Positions 22,908-35,871 are shown, counted from the stretch's first letter. The stretch is 64,000 nt of DNA from Telmatactis stephensoni (GCA_029948255.1 JALIZF010001863.1:878501-942500); one strand, 5' to 3'. Notes: generated by a model from the sequence alone, not told the origin. Made by a program: numbers and translations.

Positions 22908-25900
22908 CTGTAATCTCTCTGTAGAAGTAGCAAATGGCCTTTCCAGTCCGTTGAGGCTGTTTTTTTTATTTTGTTTTGTTTTGCTTTTGTTTTTGGTTGA
23001 AGGATCAAGAGAGCTGTTTTTTTTAACGTTACTGTTAAAGAATCGATCAAGAAAAGTTTCTTTGTCCTCTGACAAAGTCCACGGAAGAAAACACGTACAA
23101 CTGCGTGGTCTAGGCGACGAACGTGAAGATAAACAAGAAAAATTGCCTCTACTTTTTAAGTTTTTGAATGTGTAAACATTATCTGGCCTACTTCAGTCTT
23201 CTTTCTTGAATTCTTCTTATACTATCATTACTCTCCTTTATGCTTGAGATCTTATTGGCATCATGAGTCATTCCAAGTGTCCGCGTCTTTCATCAGCATG
23301 AATAATTTTCAGAATCGAACTTCCCTTGGTTTCTATCCTCTCCACGACAAATAACAGGTCACGTGGTAGATCAATACTAAAAGAACTGAAAATAATAAAG
23401 ATAGAAAATAATATCACAAGAAACTCGACATAGCAAGTTTCACTGTATTTCACTACTATAGGTACTTTGTAATTATTATATCGATGTACAATCCAATTGC
23501 TTTTTAATGTGTTGTTATTTTGTTTCGTTATTTTGCTTCTTTTTTTCCTTTTGTTTATCAGCTAGGTGTTGAAGTTGTGTTTATTCGTTGACTCGGTACT
23601 GTTGACTTTCATTTTTACACCGATTCGATTCTCACTAGGTTCTGACCCGTCTGATAAAAAATAGCACGAAACACTGATGCAAATTTATCTTCTAAAAGAA
23701 AATACCCGACAATTAATGTCAAATGATTACCTTAAAATAAGGAAGCTTCTTGTTCCTGTTTTTATCTTCCAAACAAACGGTATTAAGTATTTTAAGCAAC
23801 AACGAGCTTTCAAGAACTGCAAGATATAATTCAGTTTGGCATGCGACCGACTTCCGAATCACCTGCATTCTAAACAAATTGAGACTAAAAGGCACCAACT
23901 TATTAATATTGCATGAAGTTTTGTACTTAAGACGAATAAATGCTAAAGACAACTAGTATGACTGCATTCCAATTTATTGTGAACTAAACTCAACCACCTG
24001 CTGATATCATGATAACATGGGCAAGCAGCATAAAGTTGATCAAGAATAGCATCCTGACGCAATGACCGTTTCCCAAAGATACATTTGAGTGACTCATCCA
24101 AAGTCTCGTTCTCGTTACACAAGTTGTTTAACTTTGTTATTATATCACCTTATATTGTTTAATTAGCAACTAGACCTGCTTTACTGTGAATTCGTCATTG
24201 TCAGTACACGATAGTATGCACTGAAACCGAGGCTTTGGCTAGTACAGGTCTCATTACCAACTGTATCTTGGGAAACGGATATAGAGTCCAAACTTTTGCT
24301 ATTTTAATTTGTTACTGTTATTTAGGTACCTAATTATAACATATCTTCACGAGTGTTTCAGTATCAAACTGAAATATCAATTTGTGTCGTTTGAGTATAA
24401 TTCTCGTAAACAATATATACTTTGTAGCCTTTTTTCGTACGCATTTGAGTTTCGGCGTCCGAGCCTGGCTTTCAAGCAAAGCTCAGATCAGATGTTGACA
24501 TGCAAACAAGAGCTGCTTTCTAAAAGACTGTCGAATTAAAAAGATCGAAAAAAATTAAGACTCAAAGAATGACGCATTCTTTGTTGTGGTTATTGATGAA
24601 AAATGTAAGCGGCCGTATGTAAAGAATGTCTCTTTTCAAAAGTTGTACTTCCTTTCAAAACATATCTTATACAATCAGTAGAACACCTTTTGAGAATTAT
24701 TCTAGAAGTCGAACAAAAAAGTAAGCATTTTAATTATTTATAAGAATACGTATTTACGACCTAAAAAATTATTTATAGTATTTAACATTTTTAGGTCATT
24801 ATTTACTTGTAAAGACGTGAACTTCTTATTTCTAAAACGTATGTGGAAGCTGTAATCAGGCGGCTTTGTTTGTACTGTAAATATGAGCAAGGAATTACCA
24901 GTGATCGACAACCGAAAGACTTTTCATTGTGTATAAAATTGGATAGTCATTTTCATTTAATTTTGTTTACCGTATAAGTTATATAAACATGCAGTTTTCA
25001 ATTCAGCTGGCAATAAACATGCAGTTTATGGATAATTAAAACCTCTTTGAACTGTTGGTGGTGGATATGTTGGTAACTTCATTTCTTCAAAACCTTTTTG
25101 CTGCCCAGAAATGATAAATAACAAGACCAAACTGCTGTTAGATGGGCTGGCTGTTGCGTGCAGGTGCAGCCAGCTAAATTCAAAAAGTAGCAATTAGAGT
25201 ATATTTGCATAAAAGTGAGATTTAACAGCCTCTTGTAATACATGTACAGCCGTTGATGGAGAAGTGCAGAACAGCTGGAATTTAGAAACTTTTAAGCCAC
25301 ATGATTTTGTAAATTGCAGTCATTACCTCAAGCAGGATTATTATTCAAGAGGAAGTGCGGTAGTCTGTAGAAAGCGGAAACCGTCGAGGGAATATTATGG
25401 AAAAGTATCGAGAAGAAAAAACTCTGCAAGGATGTACGCAAATCAACTGCACCTCTCTCCTATACACCTTGTTAAATGATGGTAATAGCACTGAGGGAGT
25501 CCAATTCGGTCTGAAATCATCTGATAATAATCTGATAATCTGATAATCAAATCTGGTAATCATTCTAGGGATAAACAAAATTGGAGAATTACAATCTCCT
25601 CGAATCTGAGTGGTCGAAAGACTCTCTTAGTTTAGCATTAATTGGACGCCGGTTGTAATCAGAAAGTTGCAAGAGCCAAAAAGATTACACGTTTTCACCA
25701 CGCGCTGGCACGCAATCGCTACACCATCGAGAACGCGTGCTCAAGTGAATTTTACTGAATTTCCTCGCTTTTTAAACAAAATTAGATCATTTTAATCACG
25801 GTTAGTGTTTTTTAGCATGAAAATCTGTTCTCGGAAGTGATAATAGTTATCATAAATTGATAACTGAAGTCCGTGTTGTCCAATTAATTTCCAATTTGCC

Positions 25901-26040
25901 TTTAATTATTCTCAGAATAAATAAATAAATTGGACTCTTGCTAGCGGTTTATCTCTCGATTGTATAGACCAAATTGTATTCCAATCAGTCTTACTATACC
26001 ATGCATAATATAAGGAGAATCACCGCTCCAAAATGTCTTC
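22908..26040. other. Intergenic, no gene seen
   Basis: About 3 kb upstream of GPCR4. It holds a weak inverted pair (CCGTTTCCCAA-GATAC at 24066 and GTATCTTGGGAAACGG at 24263), possibly a 215-bp MITE. No exon seen. Confidence 0.45.
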
Positions 26041-26046
26041 GTTACA

Positions 26047-26276
26047 TTACCTAAGGCCCAGTTCAGACGTCGAACTTTTGCCGCGTCGAATCTAATAGTT
26101 GCATTTTGTAGATGAGAAGTGCATCTTCTGAACCAAATGAATTTGACAAATTTGATTCAAACTGAATTTTTCAATTTAATACTTAATCAAATCTGTCAAA
26201 TACAATAGGTTCAGACGCCGCACTTGCAACTATTAGATTCGACACGGCAAAAGTTCGACGTCTGAACTTGGCCTAA
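26047..26276. mobile_element. MITE with about 40-bp terminal inverted repeats
   Basis: GGCCCAGTTCAGACGTCGAA, TTTTGCCG and TCGAATCTAATAGTTGCA on the left return inverted on the right as TGCAACTATTAGATTCGA, CGGCAAAA and TTCGACGTCTGAACTTGGCC. A second inner pair is TTTGACAAATTTGATT / AATCAAATCTGTCAAA. Confidence 0.85.
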
Positions 26277-27041
26277 CCCAGCAAAACTTTTAAGAATCTG
26301 CATATTACCTTTCACGAGCACTGAAGTATCGAACATTTGCCAAATCTTCAGTTTAATTTGCAATGCAGGTGACCTAGCTCTAGGAACAGAGCTGAAAAAC
26401 TATTAAACTCAATCTCACGATTTCGGCCCTGGTTCGTCTGAGCAACACACGCGCACGAAACCCTGACGACAGAAGATCGAGCCTTCATCGCCTCTCGATC
26501 ATATTCTACTAAAACACCAAAAATGTGTTCTTCTGCTTCAACTGAAAATTTAATTTAAGGTAGGAGGATATGATTTTTCAACTGACAAGCATGTGATAAC
26601 AGCAGTACACTTCATTGTGAAAAACAAGTTATTTAAAAATTGCCAAAATCTTTAGTCTTGTTGTTCGTCATGTTGGAGATTCTAGGACTGATAGCTTATT
26701 GAAATTAAAGTGGTTAAGCATAGAAACGATTTTTATATGTAAAAATGATTTTTGATTTGGAAAACTCTTGGGATTGGATTTGGAATTGAGCCGGATCAGT
26801 CCCATAGAATTTACATCAAAATTATTGGATAAATCCCTTGACAAATGAGAAATTAGTTATATAATCGATTTCGTGTCATTATATTGTCGATTATATTTTG
26901 CCGTTCGTGTATCAATCTTACTAGTTTACTACTAATTTTACTTTTATTAATTTTATGTTAAAACTATTCAGGATCGATGAATGTAAAAACGCTTTCGTTT
27001 TCCGCTTTCGCGGAGCACACTGAAAACGACGCCTCCTTAAG

Positions 27042-27061
27042 AAAAAAAAAAAAAAAAAAAA
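27042..27061. repeat. Poly(A) tract
   Basis: About 20 consecutive A. Confidence 0.9.
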
Positions 27062-27173
27062 GGAAAAAAAATCCCAGCCATCTTAATGTTGACGGAAGAC
27101 CTAACCGCAGCATTGCGTTAATTCAAATTTATCCACATTAGAATGAATGTATTGTCAGCACTTTCATATAAAT

Positions 27174-27241
27174 CTCTTCCCACAGGGAAAAATAAATCTC
27201 GACTCCCACAGGAAATAAATCTCGACTCCCACAGGGAAATT
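27174..27241. repeat. Short tandem repeat AAATCTCGACTCCCACAGG
   Basis: Two to three units of about 24 bp containing AAATCTCGACTCCCACAGG. Confidence 0.75.
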
Positions 27242-28050
27242 CTGACGAAAAAACAGGGAACTTTCTGTGCATAAATATAATCTTAGTATAATCAATTTTC
27301 CAAAGAAGTGCTTTAGCAAAACTGAATTTAAAGTTGGATTAGTTTTTCTCCTTTGATATTTTCGGTAAAAGTTACAAAAGGTTACAACCAACTACCCACT
27401 TTAATTTTTATACCTTTTCCTTACATAGTTGACCAGACCAAAATACTCCAGGGTTGTGACGTGCTACTTTTCCTTAATTAGCTCGTTTACGAGGCCCCTT
27501 AGAATAACAAAATGCTTGCAAGATCTACTGGAATCTTTCGAAACTTGTACAATTAAATTAGATGCACGTCACTCAAACGGTGCGTTATCACTCAAACTAA
27601 AAAGAACTCTCATATATAAATGACAGGTTTGTGTGTTCAGACGCACTCTCAAAGGTTTTCAGTGTGTGTGTCAGGGTCCCCTATACTTTTTGCGTGAAAC
27701 AAACGTGATTGGGCTATTGAATTTCTCGTGAAACGTGATCTGAGTTGTTATTTATTCGTGAGTCGTGATTCGTTACGCCCACGTGAAACCAATTTGTTCT
27801 AAATCACCCAAAACCCCCTCTCCCAGGAAATAGCATGTCAAAAGGTTGGCCTCTAATAGACTTGAACGCACCGTCTCAAACAATATTTGCTGTAAAGTTA
27901 AAGATTAAAAAAATGAGTATACGAAAGAACGTTTTCAGTCATATTATGTTTGATGACAATGACAACTAAATACTATTGCTACGCGTTGGCCCATGCATCG
28001 TTCGTTGTTTGATCTTCAATAGACAACGTTGAATAAGTTAAAGTAGGTTT
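27242..28050. other. Intergenic, no gene seen
   Basis: Contains several GTGAAAC/GTGATCTGAG/CGTGAGTCGTGATTCG variants near 27690-27790 that look like a degenerate repeat. No coding signal. Confidence 0.4.
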
Positions 28051-28054
28051 CATA

Positions 28055-28205
28055 TTACTGTAAAAAGCGGCAGGCTCACGGCACGGCACGGTACGGTAAT
28101 GGCACGCTACGGCAGGAATTTCAAATGTTTTTAATAGACATCACGGCACTGACATGGCCACGGTACGGCACGGTCCGTTTCACACTCATACGGAAATCTA
28201 CATAT
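28055..28205. mobile_element. MITE of the CGGCACGG family, copy 3
   Basis: Inverted relative to copies 2 and 4. GGCACGGCACGGTACGG and CATCACGGCACTGAC are followed by CCGTTTCACACTCATACGG-AAATCTA, the complement of the usual left end. Confidence 0.75.
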
Positions 28206-28447
28206 TACATACCTATTTCATGTTTCATGCATCTAATTATTGCGTGTACAAATTGAGAAATAAATACGTGGGATCTGTTCGGAGATGCAAGCTGCCTACA
28301 ATAACCTAATGGTTTGGTTAACACAGGTATAGACAGCTGGATAGTATCATTAATTTTTCTTAAATTGGAAACTTGAAATTGGAAAGGTTACCAAAAATAA
28401 AGATGATAAGTTCTCATGATATTGGGTTTAGAGGCAGCTATATAATA

Positions 28448-28547
28448 AGTAACACTAGGACTCCATGCTTGTCCAATTTGAAAATAATTGAACTCAAAAA
28501 ATTCCTCTGACTTATTTTCAAATTGGACAGCATGGAGTCCTATTACA
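28448..28547. repeat. Foldback element, about 100 bp
   Basis: GTAACACTAGGACTCCATGC and TGTCCAATTTGAAAATAA on the left return inverted as TTATTTTCAAATTGGACA and GCATGGAGTCCTATTAC. Confidence 0.85.
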
Positions 28548-30313
28548 AATACAAATTGGACGTGTGCGTCACTAATACTAGCCTGATTTTCAGATATAGG
28601 GTTCAACCCGCTGACTTTCTGAAAGTCACTCTATCTGCCCTATTAAAGAAATGGTTCACGCACATTCAAAACTTCTGTGTGACCTATCGAACGTAGATTG
28701 ATGTACAATACACAATTCTAGCTGCTGCTCGAAAACTCAGCTGAGGTTAAATTCTTACCTCAAAACAACCTTACTGTGATGGTATTGTTACTTGGCTTAT
28801 AAATGTAGGCTTTTTCAAGGTTTGTTTTTGAGTTTTTGTGAGTTTTTGCCGACTTAAACAATGAAAAAACTGAAACATTTTTTCGAGGAAATGGAACTGA
28901 AATTTGACGTGAGCTTGCGTCTATCGTGAAATGGTTCACGGTAAATCAGCCAATCAGAGCGGGCGCTTTATTGTAGCTATGTTGTAATGGTTGACGGGAT
29001 TTAATTGATATAGTACATATGCTTGGGTAAATAATAGGTGTGTGGTAGTTGCTGGAGTTTACTCTGCAAGGGTCAGTTAAAACAGAATACCGAAGTGTGC
29101 GGGGGAAGGGAGCTGTCAAATCCGATTGCAAAAATTCAACAGCCGCAATTATATCTCCTCACACTACCAACACGTAATTTGACCATGTTTGTAGATTCCC
29201 TGCATCAATATCATTCCATTTCATTACATGATAATTCCATTTTATTACATAGAACAGGCCATGAAAACCGCCGGACAACAATGAAATGAATGACTTTCAA
29301 AGCCGGCATCCATCCCCTAGATAAACAGACGAGCTTCCACTTGCGACCACCTCCGTAAGCGTAACGCTTAAGAATAATGTACAATGCACAATACAGTGAA
29401 AATGTTCCTACCATGCCGTGCCTCATTGTTGTGATCTGAATAATGAACGATTTTTAGTTGTCTTATTCAATCACTGTCTTTACAGTGTTTAATACCGGAA
29501 TTATCGTCTTTTTAACTGAGATTGGTTATCCAGTATCTGATTGATATTCGAGGAAGGTACTATAAAAATGTAACTTAACTAATTAAATTAGTAGACACCA
29601 ACTCTACAACAGTCGTAAGATCGAGCGATTCTATTGGCTCGCTATCTCGGAATATTGAGACCATATCTACTTCCCAAGCTAGGGTGCTTTTCAACAAAAT
29701 GGTCTGTTTTTAAGGAAGGAAAAATTAAAAAAAAACTACAACAAAATCATAGCAATCTTCTGAAACTAAATAAAGCTTTTATCCAGTTTCAAGAGTATTT
29801 GAAGTGTAATGAGATAGAAACAAGCTGCATATGTTACTGTCACTGAATGACACGGTATCAAAAAATTTGCAAATTTTCTGTTAAATTAACTCACATTTTC
29901 ATTTCTTAAATATTATTTTAGCAACACACATTTAGAAATGAAAGATAATCTTGAAATTGAAAAGAAAAATTAATAACAATTGGCTTACCTTGAGTCGAGC
30001 GGCTGGTGCATTGTGCGATCACATACATGTACAAGATTATGACAACAACAAGCTTTTGTCCATAATAAACACAAGTTTTCCAGAATTTACCGAGTCCAAT
30101 AAACATCTTGAGATGTCTCAAAAGGACCTTAAAAGGCCTGGAAAAAGGTTTGTCCACCAAACACAACATTTTAAGATAAGACTTCTTGAAGCAAACTTGA
30201 CTGAAGTTGTAGAACTGACCATGGACGATTTCTCGATAGAAAGTTTGTCTCCAGTGTTTTTGACTGATGATCCAAATCGCCTTTCGTTCTTGAATATTTG
30301 TTTGCAAGGATTA
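28548..30313. other. Intergenic; one undecided region
   Basis: Two overlapping open frames at 29918-30319 lie on opposite strands. The plus one ends in a protein-like stretch. The minus one has a signal-peptide-like run (KLVVVIILYMYVIAQC) before a donor-like CAAGGTAAGC at about 29988. I cannot decide which strand, if either, is coding. Confidence 0.3.
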
Positions 30314-30506
30314 CAATAGCCGATTTGCATGATGGCGTCATTTGACTACAACTACCAGAATGCTTTACGAATTTTCTTTCTTATTCAGATTTGTTTTCCC
30401 TCTTGAGGATAGTTAAACAATTGGTACTAATTAATTTACAAAAGAAAGTGGGCAAAGCATTCTGGTAGCTGTAGTCAAATGACGGCATCATGCAAATGGC
30501 CTATTG
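30314..30506. mobile_element. Foldback MITE, family A copy 1
   Basis: The arms contain CAATAG, TTTGCATGATG-CGTCATTTG, ACTAC-ACTACCAGAATGCTTT and TTTCTTT, inverted around a centre near 30410. The same sequence recurs at 48307 and 62382. Confidence 0.9.
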
Positions 30507-30526
30507 TCCTCTAATCGAGAACGTGT

Positions 30527-31336
30527 TTAAGGTGACTGGCTACCATAGAAATTTTAGCCTACTGCGCACATTCGCGCGCAGGACGTCATAGCGCGCGGAG
30601 TTTGTTGACAAAATTTCGTTTCAAAATAGTTCTCAATGATTTTAACAAGCAAAAGATTAGAAAAATAAGCAAAAATGTTTTCTTTTTAGGAAAAAACAGT
30701 GAGCGCGCGCTTGTTTTCGTCAACAAAATTTGAATAGAGCTCGCGCTGCACGTCATTTTCAAGATGGCGGCACTTCCGGAAAGCATTTTTTGGCCTTTTT
30801 AGCAACTTCATGGGCATGAAACAAGCTAATTTTGATTGCACGGGACCATATAATTTTTATTCGCTTAATTGAAAACACATGTAAAAATCTATGTCATATC
30901 AAATTTTGAAAAAAAGTTCATTATTCTAGCTTATGAAAAAATGGATTTCTGTAGGGAAATTTGTTCGAACTTACGATAATTTTTGTTGAGACCTGACGAA
31001 CAAAATATTTAAAAGGAATGTATTTTTTCGCTGCCACATCAAAATTATCCATACCAATACGAAGAATATGACATAATCAAATATTTGTGCAATTGAAGTA
31101 GTTGTAGAACTGTTATTTCGTGAATTGTATATTTCTTTTCTATTCACTTCCGGTTGAGCGATATTCGCCTCAAAAGTTCGGAGATAGGCATCCATTCAAT
31201 GCTGATTATCTCAAAAACAAGCGCGGGACACCCCTTTTTTCTTTTCGTTTTTGGGATCGGCATTAAATTTCGCTCCATAAAATTGTGGTTTAAACGATTT
31301 TTCATTATTTTTTCCAATAGTAGCCAGTCACCTTAA
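30527..31336. mobile_element. TTAA-bounded MITE (piggyBac-like termini)
   Basis: Both ends read TTAAGGTGACTGGCTAC in inverted orientation; the TTAA fits a piggyBac-type target duplication. The 810-bp interior holds GCGCGC-rich patches and the string CAAGATGGCGGCACTTCCGG but no transposase frame. Confidence 0.8.
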
Positions 31337-31600
31337 AAGCACTAAGAAACATGCTAAAATAGGTAACAAAGACTGCTGCTACTGACAGTCATTGTAGAGA
31401 CCAAACGTGTTCCCAGTGTCTCCAAACGAGGCTTACTTTCGCGCGCTTAATTGTCATGCTTTGTTATCCTTTGAAAAATAAGTTGACATTTTAACAATAA
31501 TTTATAGTTTTATGAATCCTATAGTGTTGGTCTTGGGTTGTGGAATGGTATAATATAAACTATAAGCAATTATTGGATGAGGTCGAGTAGGATATGGGGA

Positions 31601-31680
31601 ATTATTAAGGCCGAGGTTTGTGTTATCTGCCGAAGCCGAAGGCTGAGGCAGATAACACAAACCGAGGCCTTAATAATCTC
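31601..31680. repeat. Foldback element, 80 bp
   Basis: ATTATTAAGGCC-GAGG and TTTGTGTTATCTGCC return inverted as GGCAGATAACACAAA and CC-GAGGCCTTAATAAT, around GAAGCCGAAGGCTGA. Confidence 0.85.
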
Positions 31681-31766
31681 GCGTTCAATCAATCAAAAAC
31701 GATAACTTTTCTCTTTTTTCTTCGCAAAAAATAGTTAGAATCGCGTTGGGAGAAAACTCCGCCGAA

Positions 31767-31914
31767 TAGAGCAGATTTCGTATGAGTGTGAAACGGACCG
31801 CGCCGTGCCGTAACCGTGTCAGTGCCGTGATCTCTATAAAAACATTCGAAATTCCTGCCGTAACCGTGCCGTGACCGTGCGGTGCCGTTTTCACAGTCAT
31901 ACGAAATCTACTCT
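31767..31914. mobile_element. MITE of the CGGCACGG family, copy 4
   Basis: The most regular copy. TAGAGCAGATTTCGTATGAG-TGTGAAACGG and the inverted CCGTTTTCACAGTCATACG-AAATCTACTCTA bound an interior of CCGTGCCGTAACCGTGTCAG and similar units. Confidence 0.85.
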
Positions 31915-32669
31915 ATATTTTTCGTAGTTCGGCCGCTATAAATGATGAGTGTGGGCTCATGGTGACTTGTGATTGGACGTATAGACGCATGCGCAGGCAA
32001 ATTTCCCTGGACCCACTTTTCTCAATTTTCTTTCGAATGCGCACGCGCTTCTTTTATTTCTTCGTTCACTGTTTATTGTATATAATTGTTATTGAGAAAA
32101 GTGGGTCCAGTTCTGGACTAGGAATGATTTACCTCGAATCGTAAATATTCTATCGTAGTCCCTTGTTCAACTGTTTTATTACAATAAAATTTATGTACAA
32201 TTAAAATGTGCCTATTTACAAACGTTTATTTTCACGAGTACTTAGCTTGGCCTGTTTAGATAGGTGGATGTTTTGAAGTTAAAGAGTTCATTAGGTCTAG
32301 TTCACGCAATCTTTTAGCGCCATGATGATGCATGCAATGTGATTGCTAATATTGCGTGACTATCTCGTTCTGAAATGCATTATTTTCAACCTACGTTTTG
32401 GTAGCTGGTCTTGATTTCCAGCCACATAGTCAACGGACGAGGTCCAGAACTTCGGTTCATGTTTCTCTCAGCTGGAAATCGAGCCCAATTGCAAGAGTAT
32501 TAGGCTCAAGGGGCGAGGAAAAATATTCTGAACTAATCAGACCCTCTCCTTCTCTTATAGGAGTTTAAATGTTAAAAGTTTAAATATTTACATGTTAAAA
32601 TATTTACACCATACATAATTTCACAGCCTTCATATGAGAGAGAGCTGTAAACCTATGCTTGACACTGGG
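31915..32669. other. Intergenic, no gene seen
   Basis: Contains an inverted pair CTGGACCCACTTTTCTCAAT (32008) / ATTGAGAAAAGTGGGTCCAG (32090). No coding signal. Confidence 0.45.
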
Positions 32670-32791
32670 GTTACTACTTCATGTGTGAGTCCATGAAATG
32701 GCACTATTCAAGTTACACTATTGTAACTCAGTGGAATTTGAGTGTAACTTGAATAGTGCCATTTCATGGAGTCATGTATGAAGTAGTAACG
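32670..32791. repeat. Foldback element, 122 bp
   Basis: Near-identical 49-bp arms contain GTTACTACTTCAT, TCCATGAAATGGCACTATTC and AAGTTACAC, separated by about 22 bp. Confidence 0.9.
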
Positions 32792-32913
32792 TACAAGGGA
32801 TGATTTTATAATTAGCGTCAAAATTGTTTATAAACATATACGTCTCGGGCATGTTAGAACCGTTATGAATTGTATATTGATTGAGTTAACTATCAAAATC
32901 TGTCTTATGGCAT

Positions 32914-33909
32914 TTAGCTTTCGCTTTTCTCCGTTGAAGTTGTTTGTTTTTGGTTCAAATCTTTATTTAGTGTATTGCCGACTCCACGTGATGCTGTCGT
33001 ATCCATGGGAACCACACGAGAAGTTGTTTTCCTGCAGCATAACAAATTAACCAAATGACGTCGAAAGCGCTCGTTATGAAACCCATAAATAATTGGGTTA
33101 ACAGCAGAATTAAACGTAACCATGGCAACAGAAGCTGGGTAGGCGATTTGGCTGTCAAGAGACTGGGGCGCATATGCCACAAGAAGAAATATCGTCAGTT
33201 CTGGTACCCAGGACAGAGCGTATATCAGACTGACTATTAAAACCATCTTGGTGACCTTTTTGCGTTTGTTTCGCTCAACGTCTTGGTTGTTGACTTGCGT
33301 TACCTCTCTCTTAAACCATAGGGTATGCACTATTCTTGAATAGAGAACGCACATGGTCGAGATAGGTGCCACGCCCATAACAACAAAAGTTAGGGCACTG
33401 TACACTTTGAACGAATACGGCTCGGGCCACTCCATGTCACAGAAGCCAAATTTCTCGTTGTATCTTTTGACAGCAAAGCCAATGGAGTTCCAGGCCAATG
33501 AGAAAAACCAACAAGACACCACAAGCGCTTTCAGGTTGTTCTTCGAAATGCTGACGTGGTTCTGGGGTTTGGTAACCGCGAAGTGCCTTTCAATTGCTAT
33601 GGCAACGAGGAATGATGCGGATGCATATCCACCCATCCAGGCAAAGCTCTCACCGGTGACAAACACACATAAAATATCTCCAGCAGTCCCCTTGGGGTGG
33701 GTGTAAAAGCCCTTGAAGATAAACGTTGGGCTGAAGAAAAGTAGGAGAATCATGTCTGAGATGGCGAGGTTTACGAGAAGATAGTTCATTGGTGTTCGCA
33801 TTGATCGGTTGAGCAGAATTACAAGGCAAACGAGGATGTTTCCCGAGACTCCGACTACGGTGACGACCGAGAAGGCCACTCGGATGGCAATTTCGGCTGC
33901 TGACAGCAT
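32914..33909 (-). CDS. Rhodopsin-class GPCR, paralog 5
   Basis: A seven-helix receptor of 331 residues from the preferred Met. The open frame extends further upstream, to 34023, but an acceptor-like GGTATTTTTCAG precedes the first coding exon base at 33946, and the ATG at 33909 aligns with the start of GPCR2. Hallmarks: GN 23-24, LAISD 48-52, C81 and C157, ERH 108-110, SWVP 233-236, NPIIY 271-275, CC 291-292. It is closest to GPCR2: both have ERH, an SWxP motif in TM6 and NSAVNPIIY in TM7. Its tail has normal length and none of the GPCR2 repeats. Ligand unknown. Confidence 0.93.
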   Translation of the reverse strand: MLSAAEIAIRVAFSVVTVVGVSGNILVCLVILLNRSMRTPMNYLLVNLAISDMILLLFFSPTFIFKGFYTHPKGTAGDILCVFVTGESFAWMGGYASASFLVAIAIERHFAVTKPQNHVSISKNNLKALVVSCWFFSLAWNSIGFAVKRYNEKFGFCDMEWPEPYSFKVYSALTFVVMGVAPISTMCVLYSRIVHTLWFKREVTQVNNQDVERNKRKKVTKMVLIVSLIYALSWVPELTIFLLVAYAPQSLDSQIAYPASVAMVTFNSAVNPIIYGFHNERFRRHLVNLLCCRKTTSRVVPMDTTASRGVGNTLNKDLNQKQTTSTEKSES

Positions 33910-34165
33910 GCTATGTTGGTATTTTGATTTGTTTTCTCGAGTTAACCTGAAAAATACCATTAAAATCAAACTCAGGCTGGAAGTCATATCGAGAAATTTA
34001 CTTTCGGGGTAATTTAAGACCATTTAAAAGGTGATAAACTTTCTAGAATGTTAACTTTTTCTGACGATGGAAAAATTGAATAAACGATGCTAGTACTCAT
34101 ATATGATATAAAATACATACGTACATAACAAACAAGAAATATTTCTGATTAAAGTAGCTTATACT
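33910..34165. other. 5' flank of GPCR5
   Basis: Includes the putative acceptor at 33947-33948 (minus strand). Nothing else recognised. Confidence 0.4.
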
Positions 34166-34171
34166 AGTAGG

Positions 34172-34217
34172 TTTTACTAAGAAGACAAGTGTGACAAGAC
34201 TTGTCTTCTTAGTAAAA
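34172..34217. repeat. Perfect hairpin, 46 bp
   Basis: TTTTACTAAGAAGACAAGT and ACTTGTCTTCTTAGTAAAA are perfect complements around an 8-bp loop. Confidence 0.9.
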
Positions 34218-35870
34218 AGAAATATTTCATTAGTTAATATGGAAAATATACTCGATTGGGAAATTCTCCAAATGTCAACTCCTTGGTGCATTCCGTGAAA
34301 TTAAACTCAGCGTAGGAGTCAACTGAAAACTATTAGATTTTATAGATTAAAAGTTCCATTCATTACAGTATTTAGTATTAACAACAACGTTCCCGGCCCA
34401 TCTGACGGGAAACACACAGCTGTTAATTTACCTACCGATATCGCGACGGTGCCAGGGGAGAACTATTCAAGACATTATTGATTTGAAATTGAAGCAGATT
34501 GGACGTTTTCAAGACAAAAGGGCAATTTAGCTCCACGGAATTGAAATGCTAGTTCTTGCTCGGCTTACGCGTACTCTGTAGACTTTTTTAGATCAAAATA
34601 TCAATACGTCATGTTGGCAGGAAAATAACTCTAGCCACAAGACACTATTATGGACGCATTAATACGAATTAGTCTAGATTTGCAATTTTTTTTCGTCAAT
34701 CAGCTCACTATTTTTAATATAAAAGATTAGCCAAAGTAGACCAATATAAATTATTTAGAATTATCCTTTTCTTGGTTATTTCACAATTTCGGCATATTAA
34801 TTTTGTTAAAGTAAATAAAAAACTCGAATATTTTTTAAGAAACTTCAATCTTCAAGACAAGTGTTTTACGGCTTGAAAAATTTGATTTGAGTCATCTATA
34901 ATTTCAATCTTTCCTACATAAAACATTTCCAAGTCATCTTTTGTAGCTTTGCATGATATCATTTTCAGAGTAAAAATGCGCAATAAAACATGAATTTTTG
35001 AATCATTTCATTAATAAATTGTGGAGCCATATTGTTTACAATACTTCTCCTACTCACGGTATATGAGCTGATAGGCTAGTAGTAGAGGAACCAATCAGAA
35101 CGCGCCATTGTCCATATCCAAAGGATGTGGATATAATAAATACGGATATTTGCTGGTGTGTGTGTATGTTGTGCTTATGTCTTTCGTAAGTTAATCGTAT
35201 ATTTTCCTTTCTGTGGACAGGCAGGATTTTAAATTTTCTGATGAATAAATCTTGTGTTTGGATATTAGTTTTACAGTGTGACTAACCCAACCAAGGCCAC
35301 GCACCCAAACAAATTTCGATACAAATTATCCAATCACGATCGAGTATATACACAATAGAATCTCCACAAATGTTTAATATTTGACTTAAAATGCATATAG
35401 TTTGCTTTGTATGTGTACCGAGATTGAACAAGAAGCATCTCAGACTGTAGGTCTCGTCACAAATATTGAAAATTTGTCTGGAAATTTTTTTGGGGTGACC
35501 GGCTTTGAATCGGAGTAGTTGCGTTCTAAAAGAAGAACTGAAAGGAAATCCAAGTTACAATAATAAAATAGATTTAACTATAATTACTTAAATTATAACT
35601 ACTAGTAATTATAACAAAATGAAATACACCTGGTCGATCATATAGAACCACACATTATTCATCGCCGATTAATCTGCCATTTTCACCTGACAATCACTGA
35701 AATTTTTAATCATCGAAGAAGTCGATAACTTCCTTGTAAGGTGCTGGAAAAGAAATTCTAGCGTCAACTGGTCACGTTCACAAATACTGAGCAAAAACAC
35801 CTGCTTGATCGATTGAGCTGCTAGTAGTGAATTTGAGGGTCGATTATTTCAGTCATTTCAGTTCAACGAG
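34218..35870. other. Intergenic, no gene seen
   Basis: AT-rich, with no exon or repeat family that I can support. Confidence 0.45.
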
Positions 35871-35871
35871 A

